64,000 nt of DNA from contig JAHBWY010000002.1 of NCBI GenBank assembly GCA_019636735.1, positions 1 to 64,000 of the forward strand, in the 5' to 3' direction. Source of the stretch: Phycisphaeraceae bacterium. Lineage in GTDB: Bacteria > Planctomycetota > Phycisphaerae > Phycisphaerales > SM1A02. This document shows, piece after piece, positions 27,359 through 36,081 of the stretch (within the stretch, counting starts at the first letter, position 1; every line of letters starts with the position of its first letter). Below the pieces are notes generated by a model, which made no database searches, was not told the DNA's origin, and was given only the letters and a program-made list of their open reading frames with translations. The position numbers were made by a program, and so were the translations under genes.

Positions 27359-28566
27359 GGGGCGCTCCGAGCGGCTGCGGCGCGAGTGCCCGACGGTTCA
27401 CCGGGCGCCACCATCACACCCTCACGAAGCTTGAAGGAGCCGTCCGTGGCCACCACTTCGCCTTCGCGGACTCCGCTGGTCACGATGGTGCGGCCGCCGA
27501 GGCTCGGCCCCAGCGTGACCAGGCGCTGATGGGCCCGCAACACCCCGGGGGCTGCCGGGTCGGGCTCGATGACGAACACATGATCGCCGAACGATGCGCG
27601 GCGGATGGCGGTCGCGGGTATCGAGAGATGCTCAGCCGGCCGATCAACGGGGACTTCGACATCGACCCACATTCCGGGGCGAAGGACTTCACCCGGGTTG
27701 GCAATCTCGCCGCGCACGCGCACATTGCGGGTGCCTCGGTCGGCCGTCGCATCGAGCGCAACAACGGTGATGGGCCGCGGGTCGGGCCCGAGCATGGGCA
27801 CGCTCGCCATGACGACATCGCCGCGCTGCACGCGCCACGCCTGGTCCTGTGGAACGGCGAAGTCGAGAAAGATGGAGTCGTCGATGCTCTGGAGTCCGAC
27901 GACGGTCGTTCCCTCAGAAAGGAACTGGCCGGGGTGGATGTTCCGAAGGCCGGCGCGGGCACGGAATGGTGCTCGCAGGGTGAGCTTGGAGATGGTGGTC
28001 TCGAACTGCCGGACCAGCGCCGCGGCCTGATCCATGACCGCCTTGGCCTGCGCGACCGCGGCCTCGGCTTGATCGAGATTCGCCTGGGATTGGTCGAGCT
28101 CCTGCTCATTGGCGGCGCCCGCCGCGTGCGCGTTGGCAATACGCCGATGACTCGCCTGACGCAGGCGGAGATTGCTCTCGGCCGTCAGCACCTGCGCCTC
28201 GGCCACGCGAAGGCTCGCCTGCGCCGCTTCGAGATCGGCGCGCTGGGTCGAGTCATCGAGAGTGACGAGGATCTCGCCCTGTTCGACCACCTTGCCGGAC
28301 TCGAAGCTCACTTCACGCACGCGGCCGGACACCTCGTTTGAGAGCGTGACGGACTGCTTCGCGAAGACGGTTCCGGAGAGTCGAGCCGTCGGCCCCCAGG
28401 TGATCCGCGCGACCTCGGCGGTCGCCACGGCTTCCGGCATCTCCGGCGGAGCGCCCTGCTCCATGGCGATCGAGATCTGGCGCCACTTGAAGAGGGCGAG
28501 CCCGACTCCAATGACGGCCAAGCCGCCGAGGACGGCACATGCGGCAACGAACGCTTTCCACTTCAT
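27355..28566 (-). CDS. RND efflux periplasmic adaptor (membrane-fusion protein)
   Basis: 403 residues. N-terminal membrane anchor (about 7-27), then the barrel-sandwich/lipoyl domain ('LSNEVSGRVREVSFESGKVVEQGEIL', about 75-105), a coiled-coil hairpin rich in Gln/Ala (about 105-175), the returning lipoyl half ('LRAPFRARAGLRNIHPGQFL'), and beta-barrel and membrane-proximal domains. ATGA overlaps join it to the TetR gene upstream and the RND pump downstream, making one three-gene operon. Confidence 0.93.
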   Translation of the reverse strand: MKWKAFVAACAVLGGLAVIGVGLALFKWRQISIAMEQGAPPEMPEAVATAEVARITWGPTARLSGTVFAKQSVTLSNEVSGRVREVSFESGKVVEQGEILVTLDDSTQRADLEAAQASLRVAEAQVLTAESNLRLRQASHRRIANAHAAGAANEQELDQSQANLDQAEAAVAQAKAVMDQAAALVRQFETTISKLTLRAPFRARAGLRNIHPGQFLSEGTTVVGLQSIDDSIFLDFAVPQDQAWRVQRGDVVMASVPMLGPDPRPITVVALDATADRGTRNVRVRGEIANPGEVLRPGMWVDVEVPVDRPAEHLSIPATAIRRASFGDHVFVIEPDPAAPGVLRAHQRLVTLGPSLGGRTIVTSGVREGEVVATDGSFKLREGVMVAPGEPSGTRAAAARSAP

Positions 28567-29168
28567 TTCGATCTCTCCTTCACCTTCCCGTGATGCGGTG
28601 ACTCTCCCCCCGAGTCCGGCGTCAGCAGACGGTCGATCGCATCGCGCAGTCGGGCGAGGCGACCGGAGTCCATCTCTTCAAGTCCCAGCAGCCACTCGAA
28701 CCAGAGACCATGCAGCGCGAGCACGGCAATCTCGCTGGTTCCCGGTGGCAGCGCATCAGCGCGAAGTCGTTCCAGCATGCGGCGGTGATTGATGCGCATC
28801 GGAGCGACCAGCGCCGGGTTGTTCGCGATGGCGGCGATGAGCACGGCGCAGGAGCGCCGCGATTGCTCGGTCCACTTTGCGGGTGAGCCAAGGCACATGG
28901 CGCTGAGTGCCCGAGCCACGCGGCCGGGCCCCTCGGGTTGCGCGTTCACCGCGGCGTCACACTCATATGCCCACTGATCGATCGATCGCGAGACAAGTGT
29001 CTCGATCAGGCGCTCCTTGCTCGGGAAGTGGTGGAGCAGGCCACCCTTGCTCACGCCCGCCTCGGCAGCCACGGAATCGAGCGTGAATGACCCGATCCCG
29101 TCGCGATGAATCACCGTTTCAGCGGCATCGAGGACCCGATCACGGCAGGTTGTTTCGCCTCTGGACAA
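28563..29168 (-). CDS. TetR-family repressor of the RND efflux operon
   Basis: 201 residues with a TTG start at 29168; no in-frame ATG precedes the DNA-binding domain. The helix-turn-helix is at about 10-57 ('FTLDSVAAEAGVSKGGLLHHFPSKERLI'), the TetR signature. The ligand domain follows, about 60-185, with 'HGLWFEWLLGL' in the C-terminal helix. It is first in the operon and its TGA overlaps the adaptor ATG (4 nt). A TACAAT -10 element ends 7 nt before the TTG, so the mRNA is probably leaderless, and a perfect 6-2-6 operator lies directly upstream of that -10. Confidence 0.92.
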   Translation of the reverse strand: MSRGETTCRDRVLDAAETVIHRDGIGSFTLDSVAAEAGVSKGGLLHHFPSKERLIETLVSRSIDQWAYECDAAVNAQPEGPGRVARALSAMCLGSPAKWTEQSRRSCAVLIAAIANNPALVAPMRINHRRMLERLRADALPPGTSEIAVLALHGLWFEWLLGLEEMDSGRLARLRDAIDRLLTPDSGGESPHHGKVKERSK

Positions 29169-29175
29169 GTCCGGG

Positions 29176-29194
29176 ATTGTACCGTCCAGACGGT
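29176..29194 (-). promoter_or_regulatory. Promoter/operator of the tetR-RND efflux operon
   Basis: On the minus strand TACAAT (29181-29176) is a near-consensus -10. Immediately upstream lies the palindrome ACCGTC-CA-GACGGT (29181-29194), within the -35/-10 spacer. A weak TTGGAT lies about 19 bp upstream of the -10. A TetR dimer on the palindrome would occlude RNA polymerase, giving autoregulation and drug-inducible efflux; binding is inferred from position and symmetry. Confidence 0.65.
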
Positions 29195-29471
29195 CGGTTG
29201 ATCCAAGGCGTGACCAAACCAGCTCGATCTCTCGATCGGGCTCGGCGACAGCTACCCCCTCTGTGGCTCAAGCCGTTGACTGTACTGCACTTGAGACGAT
29301 CGCATTGGTTCGTGTTATCGCTCTATGCCCGATCTGTTGATGCGCGGACGGGAGTCGTGGGGCGGTGCTGGGCGGCTGCCAGACCGCCCCGTGTGAGTCC
29401 ACAAGAGAGCATGGCGTGAAGCCGGGCCTCGGTGCAGGGGGGCCGGGAACCTTGTCCAAACCGGCCCAGAT
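29195..29471. other. Intergenic region between the efflux operon and the end of gspF
   Basis: About 280 bases without a gene. At 29440-29467 a 7-bp stem GGGCCGG / CCGGCCC with a 14-nt loop begins 4 nt beyond the gspF stop codon on the minus strand. It lacks a clean T-run. Short weak repeats such as GGCGGT...ACCGCC (29361-29388) are also present. Nothing else was seen. Confidence 0.5.
29440..29467 (-). terminator. Hairpin directly after gspF, possible terminator
   Basis: GGGCCGG (29467-29461 on the minus strand) pairs with CCGGCCC (29446-29440) around a 14-nt loop, just past the stop codon of the last gene of the secretion operon. There is no U-tract, so it may be a transcript-end stabiliser or a Rho-assisted stop. 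Confidence 0.4.
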
Positions 29472-30791
29472 TCAGCCGCTCATCTTGCTCATCTGGAAGA
29501 TCGGCAGCAGCATGGCGGAGGCGATGCCACCAACAAGCAGACCCATGCCCACGATCATGATGGGCTCGATCATTGAAGTCGTGGCCTTGATGGCGATCTC
29601 GAGATCCTCTTCGGCGTAGATCGCGATGTTGCCGAGCACCTCAGGCAGTCGTCCGCTGCGCTCGCCGGCGTTGAACATGGCGGAGACATTCGGCGGAATG
29701 AACCAGGCGTTGCGGAACGCCGTGGCCATGTCCTGACCTCGCTCGATGCGCTCGCGAAGTTCGTCCCACATCAAGCCGTAGTAGTGGTTGTTCGTCACGG
29801 CGCGGCAGATCCCGACCACTTCGAGAAGACTGACGCCGGCCGCGAGCAGCGTCGCCATGGTGCTCGCCATGCGCGCGAGATACATCTGGCGGAACATCGG
29901 TCCCACGACCGGTGCACGAAGCTTGATGTAGTCGACCACACGCCGACCTCGCGGTGTCTGCGAGAGCGCGAAGAGCGTGCCCATCGAGACCAGCAGGCCG
30001 GGCACATAGAGCTTCCACTGGAACTGCAGGAAGTTGCTGATGCCAAGGAGCACCTTCGTCGGCACGGGGAGTCGATCGCCCTGCGCCTTGAAGATCGGCA
30101 TGAACTTCGGCAGCACGAAGAGCATGATGACGAGCACCGCGCTCACGGCCACCAGGAACATGATGACCGGATAGGTCATTGCGCCCTTGACCTGCTTCAC
30201 CGTCTTGCGCTCGCGGGCGAGGTCCTTCGCCACACGCGAGAGCATCTCATCGAGCATGCCGCTCGCTTCGGCCGCCTGCATCAGGCTGACGAGAATGGGC
30301 GGAAAGACCCTGGGCCACTTCGAAAGGCTGTGCGAGAAGTCTTCACCTTCGCAGACCTCGTCGTGAATGCGTTGCACGATTTCGCGGACCTCGCGCTTCC
30401 GCGACTGGTCGGCGAAGGTCTTGAGCGCTTCGGCGAGCGGCACACCGGTCTTGAGCATCACGGCGAGCTGCTGGCAGAGGGAAACGACATCGTCCTTGCT
30501 GAAGCCGGCGGAGAGGCGATTGACCGATCCTGCAAGCGCTACACCGACCGGCGCATCGGCGTTCGTGAGTTCGACGGCGAGCACCACAAGGCCCTGGCGA
30601 CGCAGCTCTCGCACCGCCGCCGCGTGGGAGGCTGCCTCGACCACGCCTCGGACCACATCGGCGCCCTTGCGGGCCCGGTAGCCGAACTTGCGGGCGCCGT
30701 CGACCGGCGCCGCAGCGGTCGCGCGCTCCGGCCCTCCGGCGCTTCGCGCATCGCCACGCTGCCCTCGCTTCTGTTCAATCGCGGCAGGCAC
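29472..30791 (-). CDS. gspF: Type II secretion / type IV pilus inner-membrane platform protein GspF (PilC)
   Basis: 439 residues. An N-terminal extension of about 35 residues precedes 'FGYRARKGADVVRGVVEA', the usual GspF start. Two GspF domains follow (about 98-222 and 300-425), each with a long helical bundle and membrane segments (about 205-230, 250-275, 405-430). 'LLAAGVSLLEVV' marks the second repeat. It anchors the pseudopilus assembly ATPase at the inner membrane. It overlaps the end of gspE by 17 nt and is the last gene of the leftward operon. Confidence 0.94.
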   Translation of the reverse strand: MPAAIEQKRGQRGDARSAGGPERATAAAPVDGARKFGYRARKGADVVRGVVEAASHAAAVRELRRQGLVVLAVELTNADAPVGVALAGSVNRLSAGFSKDDVVSLCQQLAVMLKTGVPLAEALKTFADQSRKREVREIVQRIHDEVCEGEDFSHSLSKWPRVFPPILVSLMQAAEASGMLDEMLSRVAKDLARERKTVKQVKGAMTYPVIMFLVAVSAVLVIMLFVLPKFMPIFKAQGDRLPVPTKVLLGISNFLQFQWKLYVPGLLVSMGTLFALSQTPRGRRVVDYIKLRAPVVGPMFRQMYLARMASTMATLLAAGVSLLEVVGICRAVTNNHYYGLMWDELRERIERGQDMATAFRNAWFIPPNVSAMFNAGERSGRLPEVLGNIAIYAEEDLEIAIKATTSMIEPIMIVGMGLLVGGIASAMLLPIFQMSKMSG

Positions 30792-32592
30792 CGTGCACCT
30801 CCTCGCTCGTGGTCAGGCCATCGAGCACCTTCTTCATGCCGTCATCCCAGAGGGTCTCGAAGCCCTTTTGCTCGAGGAGCTTTCGCATCGCGGCCGGTTC
30901 GCCACGGGCGCTGATGAGATCAAGCACCTCGTCATCCGGAATGAAGAGCTCGTAGAGACCCAGGCGCCCGGAGAGCCCGGTGTCTCGGCACTTGCGACAG
31001 CCCGTGCCCCGATAGAGCCTGGTGGCGTCAGTGGCATAGCGACCCAGGGCACTGCGCTGCGCCGCATCAGGCTCGAATTCCTTGCGGCACTGCGAGCAGA
31101 TGCGCCGAACCAGCCGCTGCGCCAGCACGCCGCGCAGCGCAGCGGCGACGAGGAAGGGTTCAATGCCGAGGTTTTCCAGTCGCGTCACGGCACTGGGGGC
31201 GTCGTTGGTGTGCAATGTGCTCAACACCAGGTGCCCGGTGAGTGCCGCCTGGACGGCGATCTCGCCCGTCTCCTTGTCTCGAATCTCACCGACCATCACG
31301 ATGTCGGGGTCCTGTCGCAGCAGGGCTCGAAGAGCGCTCGCAAAGGTGAAGCCCGCCTTCGGATTGGTCTGCGCCTGATGCACGCCGACGAGGTTGCTTT
31401 CGATGGGATCCTCGACGGTCGAGACATTGAGCGTCTCGGTGTCGAAGGTCGAGAGCGCCGCGTAGAGCGTGGTGCTCTTACCGGAGCCGGTCGGGCCGGT
31501 GACGAGCGCGATGCCGTGCGGGAGTTCAATCAGCGACTGGAAACGCGCGAGCATCTCCGGACGGAAGCCGAGCTTTTCGAGACTCGGGCGCGTGCCGCTC
31601 GCGTCCACCACTCGCATGACAACCTTTTCGCCGAACTTGCCCGGGAGTGTGGAGACGCGGAGATCGACGGGGCGACCCTCGATCTTCACGCTGATCTCAC
31701 CATCCTGCGGGACGCGCCGCTCGCTGATGTCGAGCTTCGCCATGATCTTCACACGGCTCGCCACAGCGGCGTGCAGTCGGTAGGGCGGCTTCACCTTGGT
31801 GTAGAGCTCGCCGTCGACACGGAAGCGCACGCGCAGCACGCCATCATCGGGTTCGATATGAATGTCGCTCGCCCCCTCCTTGACCGCCGAGCAGATGACG
31901 AAGTTCACCAGCTTGACCACTGGCCCCGCATCGGCGTCGGTCTCGCCGCCGATCGCCTCCGACGCGTGCGACTCGGCGATCGAGAAGTCCGCCTCGTTGA
32001 CATCGTCGAGGATGTCATTGACGAGTTCCGGTGAATCAGTCGGTGCGTTGCCGAGTGCCGCGTCGATCTGATCGATCGGGCTCGCGACGAAGCGCACGCG
32101 GAACCCGGTGACCTTGGCAAGCTGTTCCTTGATGAAGAAGTTCTGAGGCTCGCTGGTGGCGACCACCAGTTCGCCCTTGTCAAGCGCCAGTGGCAGCACG
32201 CGGAGTTCGCGCCGCAGGTTCTCGGGAACGAGCGCGAGCGCACCGGCCTCGGCCGCGGCGGCCGGATCCTCGACGAAATCGATGCCGCGACTGACCGCCA
32301 CGGCGCGGAGCATGGTGTCGGGGTCCACAAGCCCCATGCCGATGAGAATCTCCCCCAGCATGAGGCGCTGCCCGCCTTGAGACTGCCGCTCGAGCGCCTC
32401 CTGGAGTTGCAACTCCGTGATCGCGCCCATGTCGACCAGCACCTGGCCCAGCGGTGTGACAGCCGCGGCTCCCGGCGCGGGTCGCGGCTGGATCGATGAC
32501 CCGGCCGTGCCACTCGCCCGGGTGGGGCCGAAGCTTGGCGAGCCTTCACTCGGTCGAAGCTCGGGTGCAGGGGTGGTGTTCGGAGGGTTCAT
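30775..32592 (-). CDS. gspE: Type II secretion / type IV pilus assembly ATPase GspE (PilB)
   Basis: 605 residues. A Pro-rich leader (1-45), an MshEN/T2SSE-N domain (about 45-180), a linker, and the ATPase core with Walker A GPTGSGKS (366-373), the Asp box 'DIVMVGEIRDKET' and the His box 'STLHTND'. Near the C-terminus CSQC and CRKC form the zinc-binding C2-x(n)-C2 unit typical of GspE/PilB. It drives pseudopilin polymerisation. The gene is 33 nt downstream of the PilP/GspC-like gene and overlaps gspF by 17 nt. Confidence 0.95.
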   Translation of the reverse strand: MNPPNTTPAPELRPSEGSPSFGPTRASGTAGSSIQPRPAPGAAAVTPLGQVLVDMGAITELQLQEALERQSQGGQRLMLGEILIGMGLVDPDTMLRAVAVSRGIDFVEDPAAAAEAGALALVPENLRRELRVLPLALDKGELVVATSEPQNFFIKEQLAKVTGFRVRFVASPIDQIDAALGNAPTDSPELVNDILDDVNEADFSIAESHASEAIGGETDADAGPVVKLVNFVICSAVKEGASDIHIEPDDGVLRVRFRVDGELYTKVKPPYRLHAAVASRVKIMAKLDISERRVPQDGEISVKIEGRPVDLRVSTLPGKFGEKVVMRVVDASGTRPSLEKLGFRPEMLARFQSLIELPHGIALVTGPTGSGKSTTLYAALSTFDTETLNVSTVEDPIESNLVGVHQAQTNPKAGFTFASALRALLRQDPDIVMVGEIRDKETGEIAVQAALTGHLVLSTLHTNDAPSAVTRLENLGIEPFLVAAALRGVLAQRLVRRICSQCRKEFEPDAAQRSALGRYATDATRLYRGTGCRKCRDTGLSGRLGLYELFIPDDEVLDLISARGEPAAMRKLLEQKGFETLWDDGMKKVLDGLTTSEEVHGACRD

Positions 32593-32625
32593 GCGGACCT
32601 CGATTCAGTGAGTCATTGGAAGTTG

Positions 32626-33231
32626 TCAGCGCGCGAAGAAGAGCTCGAATGTGCGTCCTCGCCACTCGATGACGGCCGTGCGATGACCGATCTCACGCAG
32701 TCGAATGGGCGTTCCATCGCTGCCGAGGCCAACGACATCGCCCACTCGAAGCGTCTGGCCGTTGATGATGGCCCACTCACCATCCATTGTGGCGCGAAGC
32801 TCGTACAGGGAGAGATCAGGCGGTGAAACACTGCGTTCATCCGGCGCATCGGCTGCGGAGCGGGTTTCCTTCGGTCGCTCGATGAAGTGCTGAAATGGAT
32901 CACGGCGCGGCGAGGTGTCGAGGCGGAGGACCACCGTTGAGGCGGCGGCCGAATCACTGCCGGTCGTGATCGGGTGGAGTGATTCCACTGGAACCGGCGG
33001 TGTGACCGCGGCGGTGGCGCTCGCCGCTGCGGCCTCTGCGATGGCGCCCACCGGCGAGGCTGTTGAACTGGCCGCGGTTGATCGCGGGCCGGAGAGGAGC
33101 GACTTCCCCGCAAGAAGTGCAATGGAGCCACCGGCGACCGCCAGCAGGACGGCAAACTGCCGCGGCTGCACACCGAGGCGTGAGCAGATCTGCTGGTAGG
33201 GGGTCAGCGCAGCTTCGGGCGCTCGCTTCAT
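32626..33231 (-). CDS. PilP/GspC-like inner-membrane protein
   Basis: 201 residues. A cytoplasmic N-terminus with 'LTPYQQICSRLGVQPRQFAVLLAVAGG' leads to a single membrane helix (about 23-45), then an Ala/Ser/Thr-rich linker and a small beta domain at the C-terminus ('LSLYELRATMDGEWAIINGQTLRVGD'), similar to the HR domain of GspC and to PilP, which contact the secretin. Its position after pilM, pilN and pilO supports that role. The ATG overlaps the pilO stop by 4 nt. Confidence 0.7.
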   Translation of the reverse strand: MKRAPEAALTPYQQICSRLGVQPRQFAVLLAVAGGSIALLAGKSLLSGPRSTAASSTASPVGAIAEAAAASATAAVTPPVPVESLHPITTGSDSAAASTVVLRLDTSPRRDPFQHFIERPKETRSAADAPDERSVSPPDLSLYELRATMDGEWAIINGQTLRVGDVVGLGSDGTPIRLREIGHRTAVIEWRGRTFELFFAR

Positions 33232-33818
33232 CGCGACGCCTCCTGCGCCCGGAAGAAGGAGTGCAGTTCGAGCGTGGCCCGAACACTAATCTCGTCCGTC
33301 GTCCCGCCTCGAATGGCCCCGAGTTCAAGGCGCACGGGGACCACGAGCTGATCGATGCGATCGGCGGCGTCAAGCACCGAGAAGATGGCCTCGAATGAGC
33401 CGGACATTTCGACCGTGACCACGCGCCGCGTGAGATCAAGCGGGCGACCCTGCTCCTTGGCGAGCTTCTCGGGCATGCCCAGGCGAATGCCCTGGTTTCG
33501 GACTGAGCGACCATCGACTGGACGCGCAATGGCGTCCACCAGGCGATCCGAGGCGAGGTCGCCGATGATCCTGCACCGCAGGTCGCGCTCCGCACGAAGG
33601 CGCGCGAGGTCGCGCTCAAGTGCGACCAGTTGCGAGCGCTTCATCAAGTGTTCGTTCGTCACCTGATCGACACGCCGCGACTCGCGCCGCGCTTCCGCAG
33701 CCGCGAAGTAGTTGGGAATGACAAAGAGCGCCAGCACGAGAAGCGCAAGCAGCGTCGGTCCAAGGCCGGCCAGCATGCGCTCGCGCGACGGCAGGTTGAT
33801 CCGGGTCGGGAACCTCAT
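33228..33818 (-). CDS. pilO: PilO-like type IV pilus / T2SS assembly protein
   Basis: 196 residues. A short cytoplasmic tail, one membrane helix (about 18-36), a coiled coil rich in Arg/Glu (about 36-75) and a C-terminal ferredoxin-like domain, the PilO/GspM layout. Sequence similarity to named PilO proteins is low by eye, so the call leans on architecture and gene order (pilM-pilN-pilO-pilP). Joined by ATGA overlaps on both sides. Confidence 0.7.
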   Translation of the reverse strand: MRFPTRINLPSRERMLAGLGPTLLALLVLALFVIPNYFAAAEARRESRRVDQVTNEHLMKRSQLVALERDLARLRAERDLRCRIIGDLASDRLVDAIARPVDGRSVRNQGIRLGMPEKLAKEQGRPLDLTRRVVTVEMSGSFEAIFSVLDAADRIDQLVVPVRLELGAIRGGTTDEISVRATLELHSFFRAQEASR

Positions 33819-34516
33819 CGCCGCGCCTCCGAGCGTCGTGGGCTCGATTCGAGCGCAATGGGATCAAGCGTGCGAGGTGCCGACTCGATGCTCTCCAACG
33901 CAACTTCCGCGGTGATGACGAACTCCTGGAAGTTGCCGTCGGGGGTCTCGAGTGAGCGGTTCTCACCCAGGGTGACCCGCGCGAGCGGCCCTGTGGCTGC
34001 GAGCGTGCGCTCGAAGGCCGTCACTTCGGCATTGCTCGCCGCGTATCCGCGAAGGCGGATTTCGAGGACCCGGCGCTTGGGGGGCGAGGTCGGCGGAGCA
34101 CCCGGTGCTGTGGGGGCGGCGTTCGCCGGCTGCGGCAGCACGCGCTCCTCAAGGCGCATCGAGAGATCGGTGAGCGTGGCCTGAATCGGCATGACATTGA
34201 CGATGGTGGCGAGCAGATCGCTCTTCTCCATGGGCAGCGACACGGCCCGGTAGGTGCTCATGAACGCACCGAGCTGCTGTCGCTCCGCTTCAAGTCGACG
34301 AAGCTCGACATCGACATCATCAAGTCGATCGCGCGAGACGAGGGATGCCTCTCGAATCAAGCGGGCGCGGCGCGCCTGATCCCAGGAGTGCAGACTGACG
34401 CCGACCAGGCAACTGACCAGCAGGACCAGCAGCAGGCCGAAGCGCCGCTTCTCGCCCTGGGAGCGCACGCGATCGCGCACATCGCGCGGCAGGAGATCGA
34501 CAAGAAAGGCCCTCAT
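33815..34516 (-). CDS. pilN: PilN-like type IV pilus / T2SS assembly protein
   Basis: 233 residues. The N-terminus 'FLVDLLPRDVRDR' corresponds to the conserved cytoplasmic INLLP-like motif by which PilN binds PilM. One membrane helix (about 28-46), a coiled coil (about 50-95) and a periplasmic ferredoxin-like domain with a Pro/Ala linker (about 145-160) follow. Overlaps pilM and pilO by 4 nt each. Confidence 0.78.
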   Translation of the reverse strand: MRAFLVDLLPRDVRDRVRSQGEKRRFGLLLVLLVSCLVGVSLHSWDQARRARLIREASLVSRDRLDDVDVELRRLEAERQQLGAFMSTYRAVSLPMEKSDLLATIVNVMPIQATLTDLSMRLEERVLPQPANAAPTAPGAPPTSPPKRRVLEIRLRGYAASNAEVTAFERTLAATGPLARVTLGENRSLETPDGNFQEFVITAEVALESIESAPRTLDPIALESSPRRSEARR

Positions 34517-35622
34517 GCCGCCCTCCGCGTGTCAAGCATCGTCGGCTGTCCAAGGTCGATCGCTGCGGCACCGAGGGCCGCGGCCCAGATGCACGGCGAG
34601 AGCGTGGCCGGGAGCGGGTCAACCACTCCGGATGCGGTCGCGGCCTGGCTTGGCACGCCGCAGATGCTCTCGAGCGTCGCGATCAGCTCGACTTGGCCCG
34701 CCGCAGGCCCTGAAGTGATCAGGCCGCCGGGCCACTGACCGGCACCGCGTCGCTCGACATAGCGAAGGCATTGGAGAATCTCGTCGGCAAGGCCCGACCA
34801 TCGGAACGCGCGGCGATCCGTCGCAGGTGATCGCACCTCCATCGGAATTGCATCGGGATCGGCGGAGGCATTGATCGTTCGCATCGTCTGGAAGACGCCG
34901 GGAATCTCTCGATGAAAGAGAAGCTCTCCTTCGCGAGCCAGCAGTACCGTCGCCTGGGAAGGCTCGATGTGAACGAACGCGAGTGGTTCATGGCTGGTCC
35001 GTGACCAGAAGGTCCACGCGGTCCGAAGACCGGCGAGCGCCGCCGACTCAAGTCGGATCGGTGCAAGCCCTGCGTCGAGAAGCGGCTCGAGCGCGAACAT
35101 CGCCGTTGATCGCTTGAGCGCCATCAGCAGGTGCTCACAGCCGGCCTGAGAATTGGCGCTGTTCGCAGGAGACTGGGGCGCGGGCGCATCGGGCGCGATG
35201 GAGCCGACAATCGTCGCTCCACTTCCCGCTCGCAGGCGCAAGGCGCCAACTGTGACCTCGTCGTGCTCGACGCCGAATCGATCGACCGCCTCCCAGCAGA
35301 GGCTTTCGGCGCGATCCGCCTCATCGAGGTCCGGCAGGACCACGGTGTCCTTCAGAAAGCATGTCGCAGGAAGCGTGACCGCGCAGCGGCGCCCCTGGAA
35401 GTCCGCCGAAGCGAGAACTCGAGTGAGGTCTGCGCCGAGTCCGCCGGGGTCCCGAGTGCCGGCGATAGGGTCCGCCGAGAAGATCTCGCAGGGAAGTTCC
35501 ATGGCCTTGACATGCTGTCCGGCCACCTGGAGCAGGCGCACGGAGTTGACCCCGAAGTCAACGGAGAGCAGAGAGTTGTTTCGTCGCAGGGCCATGAGAG
35601 CGCGGGTCCTCGCGTCTCTCAT
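34513..35622 (-). CDS. pilM: PilM-like actin-fold ATPase of the pilus/secretion platform
   Basis: 369 residues from the ATG at 35622; the ATG at 35595 is an alternative. 'NSLLSVDFGVNSVRLLQV' is the phosphate-1 loop of the actin/FtsA-like PilM fold, and 'PLAFVHIEPSQATVLLAREG' is the second phosphate loop. 'LSPCIWAAALGAA' matches the C-terminal helix. PilM sits in the cytoplasm and binds PilN, replacing the cytoplasmic part of GspL. It is 99 nt downstream of gspG with a long hairpin between them, and overlaps pilN by 4 nt. Confidence 0.85.
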   Translation of the reverse strand: MRDARTRALMALRRNNSLLSVDFGVNSVRLLQVAGQHVKAMELPCEIFSADPIAGTRDPGGLGADLTRVLASADFQGRRCAVTLPATCFLKDTVVLPDLDEADRAESLCWEAVDRFGVEHDEVTVGALRLRAGSGATIVGSIAPDAPAPQSPANSANSQAGCEHLLMALKRSTAMFALEPLLDAGLAPIRLESAALAGLRTAWTFWSRTSHEPLAFVHIEPSQATVLLAREGELLFHREIPGVFQTMRTINASADPDAIPMEVRSPATDRRAFRWSGLADEILQCLRYVERRGAGQWPGGLITSGPAAGQVELIATLESICGVPSQAATASGVVDPLPATLSPCIWAAALGAAAIDLGQPTMLDTRRAA

Positions 35623-35649
35623 CGGCCCGGATTGACCATGAAATGAGCC

Positions 35650-35684
35650 GAGGCGTCGCAGGACTGGTGGTCCCGCGACGCCTC
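35650..35684 (-). promoter_or_regulatory. Intercistronic hairpin between gspG and pilM
   Basis: GAGGCGTCGC (35650-35659) pairs perfectly with GCGACGCCTC (35675-35684); inside the loop GGAC (35661-35664) can pair with GTCC (35670-35673), extending the helix. No T-run follows on the minus strand. It could act as a partial terminator or an RNA-stabilising 3' end that gives more major pseudopilin than platform proteins. Confidence 0.55.
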
Positions 35685-35721
35685 GTTCGATGCGTCCGTC
35701 TGTTCCGGCTGTGCCGTGAGA

Positions 35722-36081
35722 TTACGGCTGCGGAATCACCTTGCCGCCAGCAAAGTTCCAGCCCTTCGCCGTATCGAGCTGGTTCACCAGGTCATCGGCC
35801 GTGCAGTAGCCAGCCGTGACGAGCTTCGCCAACTGGTCCGCGGCGATCGTTCCATCGGCCGTGGGGATGGCCGAACCGGGGTTGAACTGGTTGTAGCGAG
35901 TGATCATCGTCAGGATCTGGCTGCCGCGAGCATCGGCCGCCTCCGACTTCGCATCGGAGAGCGCGCTCGTGACGCTCGGAATGACCAGGGCTGCCAGCAC
36001 GCCGAGGATCACGACCACAATCAGCACTTCGATCAGGGTGAATCCACGCTTCTTCGTCGTTCGAGTTCCATTCCTGCGCAT
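35722..36081 (-). CDS. gspG: Major pseudopilin GspG / type IV pilin-like protein
   Basis: 119 residues from the ATG at 36081, chosen because AAAGGA lies 8 nt upstream; a TTG at 36102 is less likely. The prepilin site is KKRG|FTLIEVLIVVVILGVLAA, with Glu at +5 and a 20-residue hydrophobic helix. The short C-terminal domain has 'DARGSQILTMITRYNQFNPG' and two acidic loops as in GspG. It would be cleaved by a prepilin peptidase (not in this window) and form the pseudopilus. First gene of the leftward operon. Confidence 0.93.
   Translation of the reverse strand: MRRNGTRTTKKRGFTLIEVLIVVVILGVLAALVIPSVTSALSDAKSEAADARGSQILTMITRYNQFNPGSAIPTADGTIAADQLAKLVTAGYCTADDLVNQLDTAKGWNFAGGKVIPQP

Noticed and set aside
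30688..32034. 448-codon plus-strand open frame
   Set aside because: Shadow of gspE; His/Arg-rich and without family features.
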